From Tolypocladium sp. Sup5 PDA-1 (lineage: Eukaryota; Ascomycota; Sordariomycetes; Hypocreales; Ophiocordycipitaceae): a stretch of DNA of 64,000 bases. Under the pieces are notes generated by a model. That model had not been told where the DNA came from. It did no database searches and worked only from the letters and a program-made list of their open reading frames with translations. The position numbers were made by a program, and so were the translations under genes. Below are positions 55,970 to 64,000 of the stretch, piece by piece (the first letter of the stretch is position 1; each line of letters starts with the position of its first letter). The stretch covers positions 248,001 through 312,000 of the forward strand of contig JPHH03000037.1 of NCBI GenBank assembly GCA_000750105.3, written 5' to 3'.

Positions 55970-57059
55970 GGCGCGCAAGTATTAATACTAGTATAGTATT
56001 AGTAGCTCCGATGCTAGATCCGGCCCAGACAAGACAATGTCAACAAGCCAACGCAACAGGCGCAACACTCATGCCACCGCCGGCCTCCTTCGGTCCCCAA
56101 GATGAGACGAGGCACGACACGGCATCGACTGCCTCGGCTGCCTGCGATACGCGCGCGCCAACAAGCAAAGCAACGGCCAGCCCAAGCGCGCGCCAGCTTG
56201 CCTCGGTGAACAACCCAGTGCGAGGTGCTCGACGGGGCAGCTGGTGGTGCAATTGGAGCCTTGCCTGCGCTGTCCGCGGCTTGGTTGCTTGCTTGTGTGA
56301 GCGGGTGAGTGAGTGTGAGTGCCTCCGCGTGGCCGAGATGGGTCCGGGTCGCTCAACGGCCTACGACTGGAGCGCGTTGGAGACCTCAAACGACGACGTC
56401 GTTGACTGCCACAAGCTGGACAGTGGAGGGGGGGTTGATGTGGGCCGCCGCCAGCGCGGGAACGTGGACGCGGGCAAACCTTGCAGCAACCAAGGCCCGA
56501 CGTCCAGTGAAGCACGGTACTCCGTAGGGTCAGTTGGAAACAAGGGATGGGCCGGAGCGAGCCCAACAAGTCGGGGTGCGAGGTGCAGGCCGTTTGCCGT
56601 TGTGGTTGGCGTGCGATGAGATCCAATGCGTTGGGCGGCGCGCGTTTGAAGTCCGCGAAGCGCGAAGGGGCCAAGGAAGCGCTCTAGAGTCTGGAGGGAG
56701 ATGATGCGAAGCCGAAGCGTCTGCGGGGACTGTTTAATAGTGAATACCCGTCCTCCAGGCGCCCGCAGCGAGATGAAAAATCAGGATCAGGGTACTATGC
56801 CAAACGACGGCTCGGGGGCAAGCGGCGGCGGAGGGGGAGGCAGACGACAGACACCAGCAGAGGTTGGAAAGGTGAAGAAACAAGAGCAGCGATGGGCTTA
56901 GGGTTTGATGCTGGCTGCTGTGGAAGGAACGGTGGTCGCGTCTGGCCAGGCAGGCAGGCTCCAGAGGCACAGAGGCAGAGACGGGCTGCTGGCAAGCTGG
57001 ATGTCCCACTGGAACTCGACGACGTAAACCAACCACCCGACAAGCAGACGGATGGACAG

Positions 57060-57060
<1 letters not shown>

Positions 57061-57091
<31 letters not shown>
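57061..57091 (+). repeat. (CAAG)n tetranucleotide repeat
   Basis: Almost eight copies of CAAG, about 1.1 kb upstream of the C2H2 gene. Confidence 0.9.
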
Positions 57092-59167
57092 TGGAAGCAC
57101 CGTCGCCCCCGAGAAAGCAGCGCCTCCGACCTCTTCGTTCTGCGGCCGTTTTATTCCTCGATGCCGCTCCTCTCAGTCTCACCCACCTGTGGACTCTACG
57201 CTTTATGAGGCCCGCCCGTCCAGAGGCAAGACAAGCACGCACGCACGCCGGACGGGCAATCGAAAAGTCAGCTGTTGGCTGGGGCCCGGAGTTGACAGAC
57301 GTGGAGGCGAGGTGACAGATCTCGCCGTCTCGCCGTCTCGCACAGCAACCTCGGACGAGGAGACAAGAGAGAATGGAGGCTCCAGCGACGGACGAGAAAA
57401 GAGTCAACAAGGCTAGCAGGGGCCAGTCAAGCAACGCTAATGCAGCGTCGCGGAAGCGGTACATCACCAAGCCAAGCCGTGTCACGACCGGTATGTGATG
57501 GAATAGTAGATGTGACCAGTGGTGGACCCACGGATGCCGTGCTGCTAAGAAGTTAAGAACCGTAGCGGCCGCGGAAGGCGGTCTCTAGACCCGCCCCCGT
57601 CCGCCAGAGGTCGATGGACTCGAGATGGCGACGGAGATCGAGGCCACGATGGGACGGATGCAGCATCGCGGAGCGAGCGAGGAAGTCTGCGGGCGACGGC
57701 CCCGGATTGGCTGATTGAGTGCCTTGTCGTGCCAGTCTGCTCGTCGTCTTCCTGCGACGAGTCGAGTCGACGACCCTGTGATGCCTCTGCCTCAGCTGCC
57801 CGTGCTGGCCGCCGAATTGCTTTTGCCGCCAGGATGTGCTCCGTGCCCTAATCGTAACCGGTATCCAGGTTCGGGCCAGGGCCAGATGTGATCGGTGCTG
57901 GGAGCCGTCCACAGGCTCGGCGCATCGCCAGGTTTCGAGCGGCGCGGCGGCCGTGGCTGTTCGTTTTCTTGACTGGATCTCTGCCCACCGCTGTTCCCTG
58001 CCCAGGCACATCCGGCCGCGTACCGCACATGGATGCGACAGGAATGGATGGTGTTTTTCCAGCACCAACACAACCGTTCTTCGCCCACGTAACGCAGTCG
58101 CCCACGTAACGCAGTGCAAGCAAACAAATCGTCCAAGGCAAGGTAGGTAGGACGCTCGCTGCATCTAACCGGCAGTGTTTGCTACCTATGCTTGCTCGCC
58201 ACCAGCCTTACATGCGTACATGCATAACCCAGGAGGATGATTAGACATGTTCGTGGCACCGAGGCTGGTACCGTCCGTCCGTCTGCGCGCACTTGGTACA
58301 ACAAGGTTGATACTGGGTACGTAGGACACAAGAGAAAGAAGAAAAAGCTGGCCCGAATCCTGGGCCTCCCTGTCTCGCCCTGCGGCTGGACCACCACGTA
58401 CTTAAAGGAATGGAGATGAGGCCGAGAGGGGGGCATGGGCGACAAGTCAGGGGTGGAGGCGAAGTCGCCAACACTGCCAACGTGCCCAAGAGCGGAGCGA
58501 TACTTTTCGGACAGGTCTGAATTTGTTATTATTATTATTTTGCGCTTGCTTCGAGGATTGAATGACCCTGCGAGCTGCTGCTGCTACTCCCGACGTTGAG
58601 CTAGCCGGCTTTATCATCTACCGTATGTATGCAGGTACTCGCCCCAGTTCCTGGGTCCTTCAACGCTCTGCCGTAACCACGACAGACCAGCCAGCAAACG
58701 AGCGACCGACAAGAGGGAAGACGCAGAACCCGAAGTCTCGGTTCGGTTGATTTCCGTTCTACCTCACCTACATATCATCGTCTACGCTTGCGCTTCGCGC
58801 CTCTTCCAAATCACACCCCGGACCTTCTTTTCTCTCTCCCCGCCCCCCCTCTGCACGCTCTCTAATAGCGTGCCCGTCTTGTCGCTCTCATCTCTGCCGC
58901 GTTCTGGCTCGCCTCACCTCGCGTCGCCAGATCAGATCAGATCTGGACCCTTTGTTTCCTCTCTTCTCTCACTCCCGCCCATCCTCTCTCATCTCTCTCT
59001 CTCTCTCTCCCGTCTCGCCTCTCGCCTCCCCCTGCAGCCCCCGGCAAGCGCCATCGGTCGCGCCCCTCTCTCCAGTCACCTCCACCCTCCCCTCCCTCCT
59101 CCCCCTTTCGATCCTTCCTCACCACTGCCGCTGGGCATCCGCCTTCCAGTGCACCGAGTTGCTGGGA

Positions 59168-59192
59168 ATCGCATCGCATCGCATCGCATCGC
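59168..59192 (+). repeat. (ATCGC)5 pentanucleotide repeat
   Basis: Five perfect ATCGC units in the probable leader of the Fungal_trans_2 gene. Confidence 0.9.
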
Positions 59193-59684
59193 CTGCGGCC
59201 CAGCCGATTCAGCCAGCTCCACACTGTTGCACAAGCTTGGGTCTCCTCCGGGACGCAACAGGCCACGGCTCGTCGTCGTCAGATGGCCGATGTCCGCCCT
59301 CGCTCTGGCTCCCGCCGCAGACACGCCTAACCGCTCCCCCAAACCTGGTTGCTGGGGCGCTCGCACACGCCGCGGCCTACCCACCTGATCTTGCACGGTG
59401 AGCGGCCTGCATACCATAGGTGCCGACCATTGGCCTGCCGCGAGGTAAGGTTGCTCTCGGGAGCGCGCTCTTCCGAGTACCGCTGCTGTTGGCTCTGCCG
59501 AGATCCATCTGCACCACCCCCAGCCAACCCGCAAGCCCACCCGCCAGCTCATTGGCCTACAGCCTCCATCATCAGCCACAGAGACACGGCACCTTCACGC
59601 AGAGCACTGCCGGCCGGCCATCGGAGTCTTGCTCTCCGACGGCCCTGGCAGCTTCTGGGCAGCACGAGGTGCCGAGCAGCGCAC

Positions 59685-62600
59685 ATGGGAGACTCGCTGG
59701 CCGACGACGACGACCGCCCTGCAAAGCGCATCAAGCTCGAGGCGCGGCCGCAGAGGTTCCAGGTCCAGCCTGTGGTCCCAGCTGGAGGCGCCAACCCGCA
59801 ACCCCAGGCGCCGCTGCGGCTGCTGCCGCTGTCGCCACAAAGGCTCCATCCGCTGGGAGAGCAACGGCAACAGCACGGGCATCAGGCACAAGCGCAGCCT
59901 TTGCAACGCCCGCCACCGCCTCCACCGCCACCGCCAGAACATCATCACGACCACCACCTCCACCACCACCAACAGGGCCAACACCAGCACCAACACCAGC
60001 ACCAACACCAACATCCTCCACCTCCACACCATCAGGCTCACCACGCCCAGCACGGGCATGTTGGTGCGCCGCCCGCGAGCATAGCCATGGCTGCCTTGCC
60101 ACCCGTGGAAGACGCGAACGATTGCTGGCCCGGCGGGGGCTCAGGGGTCTTTGACGGCTCGTGGAAGTGGCCCTCATCGTCGCCGATGCCTCCGCAGCCG
60201 CACATGGTCGTCGCCTTCCAGCCGTCGGGCAACCGTCACTTCAACGCGCTCGACGTCTTCCCCACGCCGCCGCTGTCGGTGTCTTCAGGTGAGAGAATCC
60301 ACAATTGCCCATCCGTGGTCCTCGCCATACCCTGCGTTCCTGGCTGGGTACCTTCAATCTCGTCCAGGCTGCACCTCCAATTCCGTCCCATTCTGCTTCC
60401 CTGCCCGCCCAGCCTGACATATCATCTGTCTCCTACCCGATGCCCACCCTCCACGCCTGTCTTTCATGCCACGACCACAGCCGCTGCCGGCGCAATCATT
60501 TCCACCCACAGCCCCTACATCCTCTCCCGCTCGCTGCCTCATGTTATTCATTTACCTTGGGTATTATTAGCCCCTTGTCCCGTTTCCCACAAACCTGTCT
60601 GTCTGTGTTTGCCTTGTCCCCACACCGGTCAGCAATCACCTTGCATCACATCGCCCTCGGGTCTCCCCTCCAACCACCAACGTCAACCCCGGCTCCTCCG
60701 TCATTACCGTCCCTCCTCCCTGCCCGTCCCGTGAAACAAGACGATTCTGCCCGCCGTAACAGCACAGATACAAACCCACCCCGCTCTCGCGCCTTGTTGT
60801 CTCGCCTTTCCCCATGCCTCATCGGACGTGTTAGTCGCGCTGGAGCAAATACATACCCAACACACCATATTGACCTGTGCACGCGAACGACCCCGAGATC
60901 ATGCCATGGTCCACTGTCACGTTCATGAGCTGACCTTTGCCTCAGCGCTTCCCACTGCCGAGCTCAACTTCTCCCCCACGGGCTCCATCTCCCGCCCTCA
61001 CTCGCATCTCCACAAGCGGCCTCGCTATCCTCTCCCCGCGACGGGCGATCCCGTGGCAAATGGCTTTCAGCCCAGGGATCAACATCCACGGAAGCCCACG
61101 AGCAAGGACATTCTCGTCAGCCCCTTCAAGGACTGCGTCGGCAATTTCGGCGACGTTCACCACCGTCGCTTCCACCGCCCGCTCGACGGCAAGGTCAATG
61201 GGTACATCAAGTTCAACTGGCCAAAGGACAGGCAGCCGCGTCGTTCATCGTCTGCCTACCCGTCTTCATCCGTCTCGGACTCTCCCGATGTCGCAGAGAA
61301 GGTTCTGTCAACCCCAGAGGTCGAGGTGCTGGCAACGTCTCTGATCCCCCTCGGCCCCGCACCGGCATCGTCAAAAGCAGCAATTATCGTACCGCCTGGC
61401 GCTGAAGTATCATTCGACGGCTTCTCAAGCTTCCTTAACGAAACGTGTTCCGAACCGTTCGATTTCGGCCCGGCCAGGCTCAGTCCTGCTACATCCTCGG
61501 TGTTTGACTTCAGCTCCACTGGGGTCAGCCCTACTATATCCAACGCTGAAGCTTCTACCGAAGTGGTTCCGATTGGGGCGCCGCGGATGGTGCCCTCACA
61601 GTTTGGGTTCGAAGCCAAGATGGATCAAACGGATAGGAAGTTTTGGACTTTTTGTAAGTCAAGACATATGTGTCTCCAAATGGGCCCCCGCCCCTGCTCC
61701 TGGAGGCCCAACCCGTCGACAAAGCCCCTTGCCTCTGGCCATCCTTGCGTCTCTACCGAGCAAAGAGCCTAACGTCAAGCGAACAGATATCAGGAACTGG
61801 TGCCCCGGCAGGAGCGTGCTCCTAGACACCAATCTCTGGCTCAAGGACTTTGCTCAGATGCACAAGAGCGACGGAGTCCGGGCTGCGATTCAGAGCCTTG
61901 CCGGAATTTACATCTACGACTATCAGCCCATAGATACGATTCGCAAGAGGGTCAACGACAGATTTTACGATGCCGAGTCACGGTTGAGTCAGTTGCTGGA
62001 TGATCCAACGACGCGTCAGAACGAAACGCAGGCGAACGAACTGATTACTATTGCAGTCATCTTGTCTATGCAAGACGTAAGTGGTTTCATGCCGCGTGTT
62101 AGGGGTTTGATTTAGCCAACACGGGCCTGCCTGTAGTCTATTGATAGAGCTAACACGCCCCTTTGACCCTAGATCGTCTTAACGGAACGCCGACTGAAGA
62201 AGCCCCAAGACCCCCGTTGGCTCTTGGGGTTCAAGCAAGGGGAAATGTTCCTTGAAGCAACTGACCGGGGTTCACGGTTTTGGAAGCGCTCAAATGCCCA
62301 GCTGTCCTCCCTCCGAATCTCTCAGTCCATCATTGTCGGCCGTGCCGTGATTTTGGCGCAACCAATGATGAGGCTCCCCGCCCCAGATCGCTTCGACCCG
62401 GAGCACGAGGCTTCTCGGTTTGGCTGGCTGCTCTATGGGACGGAGCAGGACATGTACCAGATCCATGGCGGTTGCGGGTTTTCCAAAAAGCTCCTCCATA
62501 TGATGAGCCAGATCACGTACTGTGCAGCACGACTGCAGCAAGACCCAGAAAACATTGTCGTGCCCATGACGGCGCAGTACCTGCGGCAGGAACTGGACCA

Positions 62601-63293
62601 GATGAGGCAATGGAGCAGCGAGTCCAAGGACTGGGAGACAGCGAAAGCCGGACCGTCGATGACCGAATGGGCGCGGTCGGTCCCAGATGGCTACATAATC
62701 AGGTCGCCTGCTGATATGACCGACGTGACGGCGGAGGCTTGGAGGCTGACGGCCATCGTCTACCTACAATGCCGCGTCTTGAGGTGGGCAACGGGCCGCG
62801 GATGATCACGACGACGCACGTACTGACGGACTTTGAAACAGACTCCCCCGGAATCACCATGACGTTCTTGCGAGCTTGTCTGACTTGGCGAGATGCATCC
62901 ATATTATGCCGACGTCGGGTTACCAATTCACGGCTCAGGCACCGCTGTTCCCCGTATTCCTCCTAGGCATGTTAGCGACGCATCCGGATCACAGGAAGGT
63001 GTCGCAGACGTGGTTTGACGAGGTTGTTTCAACACCAGTCAGAAGTGTGAGTCAACGCATGGCTATTCTTTGCGGAAAAATGCTCCCTATAAATGCTAAT
63101 GTATAATGCCACCCAGAGTGTCCCACCGCTCTATGACGCGCTGCGACGCATTTGGCAGTGGATCGATGCAGAAATCGAGCTGCCTTTATCCACCACCCTC
63201 GACCAAGGGCCCATCGGCTTTCGATATCCCTGGTGGGAACACCTTGTCCTGCAGGTCAACGATAAGGAAAGCGAGGTGCTATGCTTGACATGA
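59685..63293 (+). CDS. Fungal-specific transcription factor-like protein (Fungal_trans_2 domain) without a visible zinc cluster
   Basis: Six exons: 59685-60288, 60946-61653, 61787-62076, 62173-62783, 62842-63046 and 63117-63293; 864 aa with agreeing phases. The ATG at 59685 opens MGDSLADDDDRPAKRIKLE, including a possible nuclear signal. Residues about 84-130 are Pro-, then His/Gln-rich. Residues 200-425 are Ser/Pro-rich. From about 430 the helical regulator domain runs to the end: DRKFWTFYIRNWCPGRSVLLDTN, then FGWLLYGTEQDMYQIHGGCGFSKKLLHMM, IMPTSGYQFTAQAPLFPVFLLG and VPPLYDALRRIWQWID. This matches the C-terminal half of Zn2Cys6 regulators of the Fungal_trans_2 type. I searched exons and the 657-bp first intron and saw no CxxCxxxxKxxC cluster, so DNA binding may be lost or indirect. 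Targets are unknown. Confidence 0.82.
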
Positions 63294-63414
63294 AGAGGAA
63301 ATCAAGTCTATACTCGGGCGACCCGCACAGCCACCGGATCCATCCCTCCCCACACCACACGCCTGGTCATCGTTTACTCCCTTCCAGGGAGGACGATATC
63401 AGCCAGCCTCCGTT

Positions 63415-64000
63415 CTAGGAGAGACCGGACACGCCGCTGTCGGCATCTTCCTTCGGGTCCTTCTTGTCCTTAATCTTAAGAAGGTACTGCCCTGCATTCG
63501 TGGTCAGCAAGGCGGCACTCTTATTTCACCCATTGCCATGACTTACTGAATTCCGATCCGTCCGGCTGCCAGACATCGATGATGCTCAGTCCTGCTTTGG
63601 AGCACATGGCCTGAACGTTCTCCAGGCCATGCTTGTGCGAGTCAAACCAGTCGAGCTCCTGGCCTCTCGCGATGACACCTCCCAGTTTTCCAAGTATGAC
63701 ATCACGCTTGGCTCGGAAGAAGAACCGATGGCGTGTAGTAGGCTCCTTCTCGAGCTGTGCCTCAAAATCCCAATCCTCTTCGCGGAACCACGTCTCGCCC
63801 GCGAGCTTGTTGGCGTGGTTGAAACCGTTAATGAAGAATGCGCGGTACAGATCGTCTTGGGAATGGTAGGCTGCCCATATCTTATCTTTGTCCTTCGGGA
63901 GCAAGTGACCGTCCATTCCGACGAGCAGAAGGTCGTCCGGTCGCATGACCTGCGCCCAAGTCTTGAGATGGGCCAGAGCTTTGAGGAACGGGTCGTTGCA
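63415..64000 (-). CDS. EgtD/EasF-like SAM-dependent methyltransferase (5' part outside window)
   Basis: The 3' part of a minus-strand gene: exon 64000-63547 (open at the window edge), a 55-bp intron, and exon 63491-63415 ending in TAG. The visible protein contains TWAQVMRPDDLLLVGMDGH, YHSQDDLYRAFFINGFNHANKLAGETWF, HRFFFRAKRDV and LSIIDVWQPDGSEF, and after the splice ends RQYLLKIKDKKDPKED...VSGLS. This is the C-terminal half of the histidine-specific methyltransferase domain shared by ergothioneine EgtD and the fungal EasF-type N-methyltransferases. It ends shortly after that domain, so it lacks the C-terminal sulfoxide-synthase part of fungal Egt1. Substrate unknown; the N-terminus and motif I are outside. 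It converges on the regulator gene with 121 bp between their stops. Confidence 0.85.

Larger units (their letters stand above)
55970..59684. other. 3.7 kb divergent intergenic region between two regulator genes
   Basis: No supported gene. A minus-orientation TACGGAGTA word is at 56518-56526. (CAAG)n lies at 57061-57091 and an ATT run near 58525-58540. From about 58750 the plus strand is very pyrimidine-rich, including (TC)n at about 58992-59009 and (ATCGC)5, and is likely the leader of the 59685 gene. Confidence 0.55.

Overview
The window reads as nuclear DNA of a filamentous ascomycete (Pezizomycotina, most likely Sordariomycetes and possibly Hypocreales; the order is inference). The grounds are GC-rich genes cut by short 54-133 bp introns with GTRNGT donors and CTRAC-like branch sites, pyrimidine-rich leaders before start codons, monocistronic genes on both strands, and families typical of these fungi: a MET10-type sulfite reductase subunit, a PSTAIRE CDK with the filamentous-fungal insert, a Pho80-type cyclin, a Fungal_trans_2 regulator and an EgtD/EasF-like methyltransferase. 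I found no rRNA, tRNA, CRISPR, transposon or secondary-metabolite cluster. Genes were rebuilt by joining exons by eye; each joined frame is open and the codon phases agree at every junction.

Layout. 1-6.4 kb, all minus: a partial conserved protein, seipin, and a Cdc15/Imp2-type F-BAR/SH3 protein. 7.2-14 kb, plus: NOT1, scaffold of CCR4-NOT, sharing a divergent promoter with the F-BAR gene. 14.3-15.3 kb, minus: a PhzF-like protein. 17.8-19 kb, plus: a GDS1-like winged-helix protein. 19.4-20.6 kb, minus: OMS1-like mitochondrial methyltransferase, divergent from an IMPACT-domain protein (21-22.5 kb). 23.3-24.4 kb, plus: CDK1. A 6.8 kb gap follows, whose second half looks like a very long leader for a Pho80/Pcl-type cyclin (31.2-32.4 kb). 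33.7-37.1 kb, minus: a copper P1B-ATPase. 39.8-41.4 kb, plus: a dicarboxylate/amino acid:cation symporter. 42.3-45.5 kb, plus: MET10. 48.1-49.6 kb, minus: a covalent-flavin amine/amino-acid oxidase. A 5.2 kb gap leads to a small C2H2 protein (54.8-56 kb, minus). 59.7-63.3 kb, plus: a large Fungal_trans_2 regulator without a visible zinc cluster. The right edge holds a partial EgtD-like methyltransferase (minus).

The genes do not form one pathway. Loose themes are cell cycle and division (CDK1, Pcl-type cyclin, F-BAR protein), gene-expression control (NOT1, IMPACT protein, winged-helix, C2H2 and Fungal_trans_2 proteins) and transport/metabolism. The most unusual signal is not a gene. The 9-mers TACGGAGTA and TACGGACTA recur 26 times by hand count, all in noncoding DNA, often inside GTAC-rich patches and once beside an E-box inverted repeat (37991-38022). 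Other points are a start codon that forms a whole coding exon in seipin, introns whose retention would give alternative C-termini (NOT1, C2H2 protein), and a 45-bp tandem duplication in the F-BAR gene.
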